DNA from: Gammaproteobacteria bacterium
GTDB taxonomy: Bacteria; Pseudomonadota; Gammaproteobacteria; Enterobacterales; Alteromonadaceae
Reading direction: 5' to 3'
DNA length: 7,009 nucleotides
Assembly (NCBI GenBank): GCA_027484495.1
Contig: JAIXSW010000194.1
Span: 1 to 7,009, forward strand
The notes beneath the pieces are model-generated. The model ran no database searches and was not told the origin of the DNA. It saw only the letters and a list, made by a program, of their open reading frames with translations. Position numbers and translations under genes: made by a program. Shown here one piece after another: positions 1-6,955 of this stretch (its first letter is position 1; every line of letters begins with the position of its first letter).

Positions 1-3
1 AAA

Positions 4-125
4 GCGCCACCAACGAACCCGCAGGGCAGCGTTTGGCCGCTCTTTCTGCGGCGTTAGTGCTCGTTTGTGTAGACTAACTACACGACTCTCGCACTGCCTT
101 GCATAAAAAGAGGCCAAACTGGCGC
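4..125. repeat. Long imperfect palindrome, probable dispersed intergenic repeat
   Basis: The two halves of this region are imperfect reverse complements around a centre at 73-77. Paired blocks, from outside in, are GCGCCA (4-9) with TGGCGC (120-125), GTTTGGCC (31-38) with GGCCAAAC (112-119), TCTTT (41-45) with the A-rich AAAGA around 107-111, AGTGC (56-60) with GCACT (91-95), and GTGTAG (67-72) with CTACAC (78-83). The outermost pair is asymmetric, with about 20 extra bases on the left. A local GCCGC/GCGGC pair (36-40, 48-52) offers an alternative fold. Symmetry on this scale is seen directly. That it is a REP/MITE-like repeat present many times in the genome is inference; no coding potential or transposase is visible. 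It could also act as a transcript hairpin. Confidence 0.6.
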
Positions 126-170
126 AAAAACAAACACCAACACGCCCTAGTACATACCGGAACATTCAAG

Positions 171-761
171 ATGAAATTTACACCGTTGTTTTTAGTGGCC
201 ACATTGTTTGCTGGCAGTTACAGCGTGACGGCAACTGCCGCTGATGCTGCGTTATTACAAGCCCTGCAGCCTTATTGCGGCAAAGCTTTTGCCGGCAAGT
301 TAATCAGCCAGTCTCCAGAAGATGCGGCGATGGCCGAGCAAGCTTTGATTGTGCATGTCGCGGACTGTCGCAATGGCGAAGTGCGGATGCCGTTCCATGT
401 CGGAGAAGATCGTTCCCGTACCTGGGTATTGCGCGCGTTGCCGCAAGGTTTACAACTCAAACATGATCACCGGCATCAGGATGGCAGCCATGATCAGTTG
501 ACGATGTACGGTGGTACATCTGCTGACGCAGCAACTGCATTGACGCAGAATTTTCCTGCTGATGCCTACAGCAAGCTGATGTTTCAGGCGCTTGGCAGAA
601 CCGCCGCGCCGGCGAATGTCTGGTCTTTCACACTGGAACCGGGCCACACGCTGACTTACCGTTTAAGCCGGCCCGGCCGCGAATTTGCCGTTGCCTTTGA
701 TTTAACCCGGCCGGTTGCACTGCCGCCGCCGGCCTGGGGCGCTGCGGATCGCACACGCTAA
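171..761 (+). CDS. Exported protein of unknown function with His-rich HDHRH motif
   Basis: This encodes a 196-residue protein from the ATG at 171. The frame is open back to a TTG at 99, but that codon lies inside the palindromic repeat and would add a basic, non-signal leader. Starting at 171 gives a clear Sec signal peptide: Lys2, a hydrophobic stretch to about residue 19, and an A-T-A cleavage site after residue 23. The Shine-Dalgarno match before 171 is weak. The mature protein has two Cys (C36, C66) that could form a disulfide in the periplasm. It also has the segment HDHRHQDGSHD (98-108), crowded with His and Asp, followed by a YGG and an FPAD motif (128-131). The His/Asp cluster could bind metal, but no catalytic family is recognised. 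The C-terminus is Pro- and Arg-rich. No terminator is seen after it, and the M28 gene follows 138 bp later on the same strand. The real-gene call is firm; the function is unknown. Confidence 0.8.
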   Translation: MKFTPLFLVATLFAGSYSVTATAADAALLQALQPYCGKAFAGKLISQSPEDAAMAEQALIVHVADCRNGEVRMPFHVGEDRSRTWVLRALPQGLQLKHDHRHQDGSHDQLTMYGGTSADAATALTQNFPADAYSKLMFQALGRTAAPANVWSFTLEPGHTLTYRLSRPGREFAVAFDLTRPVALPPPAWGAADRTR

Positions 762-875
762 CGAATGGATGCGATTAACTGTGGCCGGTCTGAGATCGGT
801 CATACTGGTGCTTCAGCGCCTGCTTTAGTAACATCAGAGCGCTGTCAGTCCGATGGCAACCCCATAACGACAACA

Positions 876-890
876 ATCACCTCAGGTGAT
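876..890 (+). promoter_or_regulatory. 15-bp palindrome abutting the M28 ribosome binding site
   Basis: ATCACCT and AGGTGAT form a perfect inverted repeat around a single central C. It ends one base before the GGAG Shine-Dalgarno sequence of the M28 gene. As DNA it has the symmetry of a dimeric repressor operator. As RNA a one-base loop is too tight, so the inner pairs would have to open. No known regulator is assigned, and the regulatory role is inferred only from symmetry and position. Confidence 0.35.
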
Positions 891-894
891 GGAG
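891..894 (+). promoter_or_regulatory. Shine-Dalgarno site fixing the M28 start
   Basis: GGAG sits five bases before the ATG at 900. This decides against the longer in-frame start at 765, because only the 900 start is followed at once by a lipoprotein signal peptide. Confidence 0.75.
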
Positions 895-899
895 ATTTT

Positions 900-2615
900 A
901 TGAAACCACAATTCTGGTTTTCAGGAACATGGTTAGCGCTCAGCGCCTGCCTTGGCCTGGCGGCCTGTCAAAAGCAGCCGGAACCGGCGGCAGCGACAGC
1001 GGCCCCGGCTGAAGCGGCGGTCGCGACAGCAACCACAGCCCCTGCAGCACTGCCGGACACCGAGTTCAACCCCAAGCTTGCTGAATACATCAAAACCTTA
1101 TCGTCTGACGAATTCCAGGGCCGCGCGCCAGCCACCAAAGGCGAAGAAAAAACCCCGGCTTATTTGTCTGAACAGTTCAAACGCATTGGTTTAAAACCAC
1201 AGCCGGACGGCACATATATTCAGCCGGTACAGCTGGTGCAAATCGATCCAAAAGAAGTGTCGGCAATGACCTTCAGTGGCGACAAAGCGCCGGCGCCGTT
1301 TAAATACCGCGACCAGATGTTTACCTGGACCACGCGCGTGACTGAATTCAGCGAAATCAAAGATTCAGAGCTGGTATTTGTCGGTTATGGCATCGTCGCG
1401 CCGGAATACGACTGGAACGACTACGAAGGCCTCGACGTCAAAGGCAAAACTGTGGTGATGTTTGTTAACGATCCGGGTTATGCCACGCAGGATCCGAAAC
1501 TGTTCACCGGCAATGCGATGACCTATTACGGTCGCTGGACTTACAAGTTTGAAGAAGCGGCCCGTCAGGGCGCTGCCGGCGCGTTAATTGTGCACGAAAC
1601 CGATGCCGCCTCTTATGGCTGGCATGTGGTTGCTGGTGGTTCAGCCACCAAGTTCGACCTGATTAATCCAAACAAAAATGCCGATCGCACCGCCATCGAA
1701 GGCTGGGTCACCACTGAATCGGCCAATACTTTGTTTGGTGTCATTGGTGAAAACATCGAATCGATGCGCAAAAAAGCGTTGAGCAAAGATTTTGCGCCGA
1801 TCCCACTTGGCATCAAAGCGTCAGTGTCGGTGAAAAGCAATGTGCGTGAGCTGACTTCCGGCAACGTCGTTGGCATCATCGAAGGCAGTGAAAAACCGGA
1901 TGAAGCCATTTTATATATGGCGCACTGGGATCACCTGGGTCTCGATTTCGCCAATCCGACTAACAAAGTGTTTAATGGCGCGCAAGACAATGCTTCCGGT
2001 ACCGGCGCGTTAATCGCCATGGCGGAATATTATGCGGCGCAGCCGAAACCAAAACGCTCGATCGCGTTTGTTGCTGTGACGGCGGAAGAGCGCGGCCTGC
2101 TGGGGTCAGCCTGGTATGCCAAACATCCGGTGTTCCCGCTGAACAAAACAGTCGCCGGCATTAATATGGACGTGATCAACGTCGATGGCCCGATGAAAGA
2201 TATGACGGTAGTCGGGTTTGGTAACTCCGAGCTGGAAGTGCTGCTGAAAAAGTACACTGAACAACAAGGCCGCTATATCGCTCCGGAAAATAATCCGGCA
2301 GCCGGTTCGTACTACCGCTCAGATCACTTTAATCTGGCGAAAAAAGGCGTACCGATGTTGTACGCCAAAGGTGGGGTAGACAGTGTCGACCACGGCAAAG
2401 AGTGGGGCATCAAACAGCGTGAAGAGTTTAATAAGTGCTGTTACCACAAAGTGGAAGACGAGTACAAAGACAGCTGGGACCTGCGTGGTGCACAGCAAGA
2501 CATGTTCTTGTATTACCGCGTGGGCCGCGAGCTGGCAGATGACACCAGCGCCTGGCCGAATTGGTATGAAGGCAAAGAGTTTAAAGCCGCCCGCGATGCG
2601 TCTTTAGCGCAATAA
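900..2615 (+). CDS. Lipoprotein M28-family zinc aminopeptidase with PA domain
   Basis: This 571-residue protein is predicted to be a di-zinc exopeptidase that removes N-terminal residues from peptides in the periplasm or at the outer membrane. The N-terminus is a lipoprotein signal with lipobox L20-A-A-C23. Gln24 rather than Asp follows the Cys, which favours outer-membrane sorting, and an Ala/Pro/Thr-rich linker runs to about residue 50. A protease-associated (PA) domain spans about 150-300, with VGYGIVAPEYDWNDY, VKGKTVV and a Gly/Ala-rich GALIVHE stretch. The M28 core follows, with every expected active-site residue: H342 (AHWDHLG), bridging D363 (QDNASG), general base E396 and ligand E397 (AEERG), D424 (NMDVIN) and H476 (SDHFNLA). 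The spacings match Aeromonas-type aminopeptidases. The C-terminal part has adjacent Cys (NKCCYHK). A terminator follows 14 bases after the stop. The family call is secure; the substrate is not known. Confidence 0.95.
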   Translation: MKPQFWFSGTWLALSACLGLAACQKQPEPAAATAAPAEAAVATATTAPAALPDTEFNPKLAEYIKTLSSDEFQGRAPATKGEEKTPAYLSEQFKRIGLKPQPDGTYIQPVQLVQIDPKEVSAMTFSGDKAPAPFKYRDQMFTWTTRVTEFSEIKDSELVFVGYGIVAPEYDWNDYEGLDVKGKTVVMFVNDPGYATQDPKLFTGNAMTYYGRWTYKFEEAARQGAAGALIVHETDAASYGWHVVAGGSATKFDLINPNKNADRTAIEGWVTTESANTLFGVIGENIESMRKKALSKDFAPIPLGIKASVSVKSNVRELTSGNVVGIIEGSEKPDEAILYMAHWDHLGLDFANPTNKVFNGAQDNASGTGALIAMAEYYAAQPKPKRSIAFVAVTAEERGLLGSAWYAKHPVFPLNKTVAGINMDVINVDGPMKDMTVVGFGNSELEVLLKKYTEQQGRYIAPENNPAAGSYYRSDHFNLAKKGVPMLYAKGGVDSVDHGKEWGIKQREEFNKCCYHKVEDEYKDSWDLRGAQQDMFLYYRVGRELADDTSAWPNWYEGKEFKAARDASLAQ

Positions 2616-2628
2616 CGGATACGCTTAT

Positions 2629-2659
2629 GAAAAACCCCTGCTTGGCAGGGATTTTTTTA
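2629..2659. terminator. Bidirectional rho-independent terminator between convergent genes
   Basis: CCCTGC (2636-2641) pairs with GCAGGG (2645-2650) across a TTG loop. It is flanked by five A on the left (2630-2634) and seven T on the right (2652-2658). It therefore has a T-tract in both directions and can end the plus-strand M28 transcript as well as the minus-strand solute-binding gene that stops at 2702. Confidence 0.85.
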
Positions 2660-2701
2660 TTCTGCGCACAGCCTGCGTGCAGTCTGAACGCGCGCGCCGG
2701 C

Positions 2702-3430
2702 TCAGTCATCCAATGCGGGCTGAACCGGTTTGGGCAAAGGGCGTTTATCTTTGGCTCCGGCAACAGTTTTTTTCAGTACAGTCGCCAGTGGTTCTAATAA
2801 ATCGCTATGGCGCTGGTGCAGATAATGATACAAACCAGCGCGTGCCAGCGTACCTGGCAGCATCGAGATGCCGGCCTGCTCAGTTTTGGCGGGCAGAACA
2901 CTTTGCACCGATTGCTGATCTTCCAGTAACACGTCGATTTTGCCCTGCACCAACATACCTACCGCTTGTTCGAGCGTAGTCACCGGCACCGGGTGGCCGG
3001 CATACTGCAGTTGACTGGCCAAGCGAAAACCACGGACAAATCCGACCCGGACGTTTTTCATCAATATCCAGTCGCGTAACATGTCCTTCTGCTCGGAACG
3101 GACAAACGCCAGCAATTCAATGCTGGCGAGTTGTACCGGCACTTGTCGCAGCTGGGGAAACTCATGCTGCACCCCATCGATGCGGAATAATTCGCCGTCA
3201 TACAGGCCACGATCGGTCATTTGTAACGATCGCCCGGCCGGTAACCGTACCACTTGCATCTGGTAACCGAGTCTGCTGTAAGCCCTTTGCAATTGTTGTT
3301 CGATTTGGCTGGATAAAGTCGACTGACTGAGACTGGTTGCGATCTGCAGCGTGTGCGGCGCTACGTCAGCAGCATGCAGCGGCGTGCTCAACGTCAGTGC
3401 CAGAATCAACCCGCGGGCAAGTTGCAGCAT
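2702..3430 (-). CDS. Stand-alone periplasmic solute-binding-like protein (type 2 fold)
   Basis: This encodes a 242-residue protein starting at an ATG (3430 down) that is preceded by a strong AAGGAG five bases away. Residues 1-20 form a Sec signal peptide ending L-H-A. The rest resembles the family-3 extracellular solute-binding fold, which in transport systems captures amino acids or similar small ligands. The visible cues are a first beta-strand TLQIATS near 27, the YDGELFRIDG segment (77-86) with an Arg where the family usually contacts the ligand carboxylate, a hinge-like ELLAFVRS strand near 105-112, and a second lobe with EQAVGMLVQGKIDVLLED. The tail is Lys/Pro-rich. It is short of one normal ABC-system feature: no permease or ATPase gene lies nearby. 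It may serve a distant transporter, act as a sensor, or have drifted to another role. The fold is reasonably sure; the ligand and function are not. Confidence 0.7.
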   Translation of the reverse strand: MLQLARGLILALTLSTPLHAADVAPHTLQIATSLSQSTLSSQIEQQLQRAYSRLGYQMQVVRLPAGRSLQMTDRGLYDGELFRIDGVQHEFPQLRQVPVQLASIELLAFVRSEQKDMLRDWILMKNVRVGFVRGFRLASQLQYAGHPVPVTTLEQAVGMLVQGKIDVLLEDQQSVQSVLPAKTEQAGISMLPGTLARAGLYHYLHQRHSDLLEPLATVLKKTVAGAKDKRPLPKPVQPALDD

Positions 3431-3461
3431 TCAGTCTCCTTTTGAACGTGCTGATAAGATG

Positions 3462-3467
3462 ACTATA
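3462..3467 (-). promoter_or_regulatory. Possible -10 box of the solute-binding gene
   Basis: Read on the minus strand this is TATAGT, lying 32 bases before the start codon and just after the upstream terminator hairpin. No convincing -35 element is seen at the right spacing, so this is a weak candidate supported mainly by position: a gene placed behind a terminator needs its own promoter. Confidence 0.25.
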
Positions 3468-3499
3468 CCGATCTGACGTCATTCTGACAGCAGCTACTG

Positions 3500-3522
3500 A
3501 ATAAAGCCCGCGTGAGCGGGCT
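3500..3522 (-). terminator. Rho-independent terminator of the M16 gene
   Basis: AGCCCGC (3505-3511) and GCGGGCT (3516-3522) form a seven-pair GC-rich stem with a GTGA loop on the plus strand. On the minus strand the stem is followed by a short TTTATT run. It lies 16 bases past the M16 stop codon and separates that gene from the solute-binding gene. The T-tract is interrupted, so termination may be incomplete. Confidence 0.75.
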
Positions 3523-3538
3523 GTACTATTCAATCTGT

Positions 3539-6397
3539 TCAGAACTTATAGTTTTCTACCGGCATCCCCAGTGTTTCCAGTTGTGGCCTGATTTGCGCCG
3601 CCGGCCCGACAATCACCACGCTGAAGCTGGCCGGATCCAAATGGCGTTTGGCCAGTTGATTCAGCTCATCCAGCGTGATGTCACGGACGATTTGATTGCG
3701 CTGCGTGGTAAAGTCACTGGCCAGTCCATACTGCAGAATTGCCGCCATAAAGCCGAGTTTAGCCCCCGGGGTTTCATAAGCCAGCGCGTCGGCCTGATTA
3801 ATGGCTTTGCGCATAAAATCCAGCTCCTGCGGTGTCATGCCTTGTTGCTGGTAACGGCTTAGTTCCTTAAAAAATTCCTGCACGGATGCACCGGTCACAT
3901 CGGCCCTTACTGCGGCTGACGCCAGATAAATCCCGGCATAGCGATCGGCACTGAAATAGCTGGTGGCGCCATAGGTATAACCTTTTTCCTCACGCAGATT
4001 CAGGTTGATCCGGCTGTTAAAATTGCCGCCTAGCACAAAGTTCATCAGGCCTGAGCGGAAGTATTCGCCGGTAAAGTCACGGCTGAGACTGCGTTTGACA
4101 ATGCGGATCTCAGACTGCGGCGCGTCCGGTTTATCAATCAGATAGATAGTGCCGGTTTTAGCTACAGCATCCGGGATTTGTACGTTGCGCGTTGGCGCAT
4201 CACCTGACCAGCGCTGTAAGCGCGGTTGCAGCTCGGCCACTACCTGAGCCTGTGGCAGATCAGACACTAGAATCAGCTCAGCATGCGCCGGTTTTAACAG
4301 CCGCTGCGCATAAGTTTTGATGTCGGTTACCTTCAGTGCGCTGACCGATTGTAATGTGCCCTGATTCGGATAGGCGCTGATATGGTTGCCATACATCAGC
4401 TGCTGTACCGCGCGGGATGCGAGGAAACCGGCGTCTTTTTCCGAATGCTGAATGAACTGCAGAGTTTGTTGCTGGGCCCGGCTGAAGTCTTCAGTGTTAA
4501 AAGCTGGCAACAGCAGTTTTTCCATCAGCAGATCCAGGGTTTGCGGCAGGTGTTTGCTGAGGCTTTGTACGGACACTTCCAGATATTCGTCACCGGCGGA
4601 AAAACTGATGCTGGCGCCGAGCTTTTCCAGTGCCAGACTCATCTGCTCGGTGGTTTTGAGCATAGTGCTTTCATCCAGCATAGCCGCCAACAACTGACTG
4701 ATCCCGGCCTGCTGCGGCGTTTCATCGTACAGACCCAGCGGCACCCGCAGCAGTAAAGACGTGGTCGGCGTTTCATGGCTTTGCGCGCCAAGTACGCGGA
4801 TGCCATTGCTGAGTTGTTGTTGCCAGGTCGCCGGCAAGCCGACAGCCGGATTGGCGCCGGCGCCAGGGATCTTGCTGCGATCCAGCGAGTCTTGGGTGCG
4901 GCGCAGCTGCAAATCTTCGGCTTTAGTGGTGGAAGGGCCGCCAAAATCATGCGTCACCGGCGTGAAGTTGTCCGCTTTGGCAATCAGCTGGCGCTGGCCT
5001 TTAGGCACCACACTCATCACCACCGCCGCTTTGCCTTTGAGGTATTGCTGATAGACCCGCTCTACATCGGCTTTGGTCACGCGCTGATAACGCGCTAAGT
5101 CAGCAGCAGCCAGATCCGGCTCACCAAAAAAGGTTTCATTAGCAGCCAGCCGGCTGACTTTGCCTTCCACGCTTTGCAGCGCAAAAATACTGGCCGCTTC
5201 CATTTTGGCTTTGACCTTGTTCAGGTCGTCGTCGGTGACGCCACGTTGTTCAAACTCCGCCAGACTCTGACGGATTTGTTGTTCGGTTTCGGCCAGCGAT
5301 TGCACGGCACCCGGCGCGGGCAGGGCGAGTAAAGTGAACTCGCATGCCAGTTCCTGACAGCCATGCCCGGTTTGGGCCTGCACCGCTTTTTGTGTTTTCA
5401 CCAGATTTTTGTACAGCAGCGAGTTATTGCCGCCGCCCAAAATCTCGGCCAGGATATCCAGTGCCGCTTCATCGTCATGGCGGGCATAAACCGTCGGAAA
5501 TGCCATATACAACAGCGGCAAATGCACATTGTCTTCCATCGAGACATACCGGTCAGCTGTTAAACTGACAGATGTTTTTGCTGTCGGCGTCACTTCAGGT
5601 CCGCGTGGTATGGCGGCAAAATACTGTTGTACCAGCGGTAAAATATCTTCGGCTTTGACGGCGCCGCCGATGGTCAGGGTGGCGTTATTCGGACCGTACC
5701 AGCGCAGGAAAAACGCTTTCACATCATTGACATTGGCGCGGTTTAAATCGGCCATATGCCCAATGACCGGCCACGAATACGGGTGGCCATCCGGATAAAA
5801 CGCCTGGGCGACCCGCTCAGACAAGCGACCATAAGGTCTGTTGTCGACACTCTGACCCCGTTCGTTTTTCACCGTTTCCCGTTGTACTTCAAATTTCTTT
5901 TCAGTGACGGCATCGAGCAAAAAGCCCATCCGATCGGATTCCAGCCACAAGACTTTTTCCAGCTGATTGACCGGCACTGTCTGGTAATAATTGGTGCGAT
6001 CGCTGTTGGTCGAGCCGTTCATCTCACCGCCGGCTTCGGTGATGATTTTAAAATGTTGCTCATCTGCAACATGTTCAGAGCCCTGGAACATCATATGTTC
6101 AAAAAAATGCGCAAAACCGGATTTGCCGGGCTCTTCCCGCGCTGAGCCAACGTGATAAGTCACATCGACATGCACCAGCGGATCGGACTGATCTTCATGC
6201 ACCACGACGGTCAGACCATTGGCCAGTCGATACTTTTTATAGGGGATAGCAACACTGCTGCCGGATACGCTGGCATCTTTGATTAATTCAATACCGGCAG
6301 GGAGTTGGCTGGCGGCCTGTTGTGGCGCTAGCGCGGCTTGCTGACAACCGGCCAGCAGCAGGCTCAGACTCAGTACAGACAAGGTAAATCGTTTCAT
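3539..6397 (-). CDS. Two-half M16 (pitrilysin/insulinase family) lipoprotein metallopeptidase
   Basis: This 952-residue protein is predicted to be a zinc endopeptidase that encloses and cuts oligopeptides. The chosen ATG at 6397 has GGAG five bases upstream and opens a lipoprotein signal (lipobox L15-A-G-C18, then Gln, suggesting the outer membrane). A start 21 residues earlier would bury that signal. The N-terminal half carries the inverted zinc motif HFFEH: H97 and H101 as ligands, E100 as base, and E179 (RETVKNER) as the likely third ligand about 80 residues on. A first M16 C-type domain follows (about 215-400), then a linker. The second half (about 515-880) lacks HxxEH, as expected, but keeps R802 and Y809 in NLREEKGYTYG, the pair that contacts substrate in insulin-degrading enzymes. 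All key residues are present in a full-length, single-chain, active-looking enzyme. A YciI gene lies 120 bp upstream with no visible terminator between. The natural substrate is unknown. Confidence 0.95.
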   Translation of the reverse strand: MKRFTLSVLSLSLLLAGCQQAALAPQQAASQLPAGIELIKDASVSGSSVAIPYKKYRLANGLTVVVHEDQSDPLVHVDVTYHVGSAREEPGKSGFAHFFEHMMFQGSEHVADEQHFKIITEAGGEMNGSTNSDRTNYYQTVPVNQLEKVLWLESDRMGFLLDAVTEKKFEVQRETVKNERGQSVDNRPYGRLSERVAQAFYPDGHPYSWPVIGHMADLNRANVNDVKAFFLRWYGPNNATLTIGGAVKAEDILPLVQQYFAAIPRGPEVTPTAKTSVSLTADRYVSMEDNVHLPLLYMAFPTVYARHDDEAALDILAEILGGGNNSLLYKNLVKTQKAVQAQTGHGCQELACEFTLLALPAPGAVQSLAETEQQIRQSLAEFEQRGVTDDDLNKVKAKMEAASIFALQSVEGKVSRLAANETFFGEPDLAAADLARYQRVTKADVERVYQQYLKGKAAVVMSVVPKGQRQLIAKADNFTPVTHDFGGPSTTKAEDLQLRRTQDSLDRSKIPGAGANPAVGLPATWQQQLSNGIRVLGAQSHETPTTSLLLRVPLGLYDETPQQAGISQLLAAMLDESTMLKTTEQMSLALEKLGASISFSAGDEYLEVSVQSLSKHLPQTLDLLMEKLLLPAFNTEDFSRAQQQTLQFIQHSEKDAGFLASRAVQQLMYGNHISAYPNQGTLQSVSALKVTDIKTYAQRLLKPAHAELILVSDLPQAQVVAELQPRLQRWSGDAPTRNVQIPDAVAKTGTIYLIDKPDAPQSEIRIVKRSLSRDFTGEYFRSGLMNFVLGGNFNSRINLNLREEKGYTYGATSYFSADRYAGIYLASAAVRADVTGASVQEFFKELSRYQQQGMTPQELDFMRKAINQADALAYETPGAKLGFMAAILQYGLASDFTTQRNQIVRDITLDELNQLAKRHLDPASFSVVIVGPAAQIRPQLETLGMPVENYKF

Positions 6398-6462
6398 GAA
6401 GGCTCCGAAACAGTGCTGCGACCAGGGCAGCGACAACAATGCAAAGAAATCGGCGAACACCG

Positions 6463-6474
6463 GCCTGTACAGGC
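6463..6474. promoter_or_regulatory. 12-bp perfect palindrome upstream of the M16 gene
   Basis: GCCTGTACAGGC is a perfect dyad in the 120-bp gap between the YciI and M16 genes, centred about 70 bp before the M16 start. This is a plausible place for a regulator to bind, but no clear -35/-10 pair was found around it and no known consensus is assigned. It falls inside the rejected upstream extension of the M16 frame, so it is non-coding if the 6397 start is right. Confidence 0.3.
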
Positions 6475-6517
6475 TGGCATGCGACTACTGTAAAAGTTTG
6501 AAACAACAAAGCAACAA

Positions 6518-6847
6518 TTAACTGACGTCCACCGGCTCGATTGCGACACTTTTCAGCGGGGTTGCGGCCAACGGGCCGGCGACAGTCAGCCAGGGCACAA
6601 TACGCCAGCTGGTGACCAGTCCTTGCTGCACATAAGGATCGGCTGCGGCAAACGCTGCGATCTGTGCCTGATCATCGGTTTGAAACAACAGCATCGCGCT
6701 TTCAACCGGATCACCGACAGCGCCCCCAAGCAGCAGCAGGCCCTGATCGGCCAGCTGCCAGGCCAATTGCAAATGGGCATCGCGAAATTCGCCTCGTCGT
6801 TGCAGATAGTCTGTGCTCAGTTGATACAGCAATAAATAATGCGCCAT
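6518..6847 (-). CDS. YciI-family protein
   Basis: This encodes a small 109-residue cytoplasmic protein of the YciI family, a ferredoxin-like alpha/beta fold related to muconolactone isomerase-type dimers. Biochemical function is poorly known for most members. The visible hallmarks are an opening strand AHYLLLY, the conserved His in FRDAHLQLA (H25), GLLLLGGAVGDP, and the signature ADPYVQQGLV (69-78) with Asp70, followed by a W-R-I-V-P-W strand. The tail past residue 90 is longer than the core needs. The start is the ATG at 6847: GGAGGT lies four bases upstream, while the TTG just before it would sit almost on the Shine-Dalgarno site. There is no signal peptide. It precedes the M16 gene in the same direction and may share its transcript. 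The family call is good; the specific reaction, if any, cannot be told. Confidence 0.88.
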   Translation of the reverse strand: MAHYLLLYQLSTDYLQRRGEFRDAHLQLAWQLADQGLLLLGGAVGDPVESAMLLFQTDDQAQIAAFAAADPYVQQGLVTSWRIVPWLTVAGPLAATPLKSVAIEPVDVS

Positions 6848-6851
6848 CAAG

Positions 6852-6857
6852 ACCTCC
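6852..6857 (-). promoter_or_regulatory. Strong Shine-Dalgarno site of the YciI gene
   Basis: On the minus strand this reads GGAGGT, four bases before the ATG at 6847. It decides for ATG over the adjacent in-frame TTG at 6850, which would leave a one-base spacing. Confidence 0.75.
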
Positions 6858-6879
6858 GGTTTGCTGTGAATGATGTAGC

Positions 6880-6955
6880 TGTCCGCGCTATGGCTGATCG
6901 TTGTCCGCGCTATGGCGTCAGCAAGGCTGGCGGACAGAAAAAGTGTCCGCGGACA
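6880..6955. repeat. Cluster of five TGTCCGC boxes in direct and inverted order
   Basis: The 15-mer TGTCCGCGCTATGGC occurs twice in direct orientation (6880-6894 and 6902-6916), exactly 22 bp apart. An inverted GCGGACA (6930-6936) then pairs with TGTCCGC (6944-6950) across a seven-base GAAAAAG spacer. The last copy is itself the left half of a perfect 12-bp palindrome, TGTCCGCGGACA (6944-6955). The region lies just upstream of the YciI gene. It may be a multi-site operator or the end of a transposable element, since TGT-start ends with internal repeats are known for IS21- and Tn7-type elements. No transposase is in view, so neither reading is proven. Confidence 0.7.

Noticed and set aside
99..170. 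Upstream extension of the first gene to a TTG start, giving 220 residues
   Set aside because: The TTG lies inside the palindromic repeat, the added stretch is basic and repeat-derived, and the signal peptide begins at the ATG at 171.
765..899. Upstream extension of the M28 frame to an ATG at 765
   Set aside because: It would bury the lipoprotein signal peptide, and only the ATG at 900 has a well-placed GGAG. The open stretch is probably chance.
2677..2979. Plus-strand open frame of 100 codons after the M28 terminator
   Set aside because: It overlaps the solute-binding gene in antisense, has no good ribosome binding site, and encodes no recognisable protein.
4382..4756. Plus-strand open frame of 124 codons, and similar frames across 3512-6145
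   Set aside because: They lie opposite the well-supported M16 gene, show no domain or signal features, and are composition shadows of it.
6398..6460. Upstream extension of the M16 frame by 21 residues
   Set aside because: The lipobox signal starts at the ATG at 6397, which has its own Shine-Dalgarno site.
6463..6474. LexA (SOS) box
   Set aside because: LexA sites need CTGT and ACAG separated by about eight bases; here they are directly adjacent.
6880..6916. CRISPR-like repeat pair
   Set aside because: There are only two direct copies of 15 bp with a 7-bp gap, too short for repeats and spacers, and no cas genes are seen.
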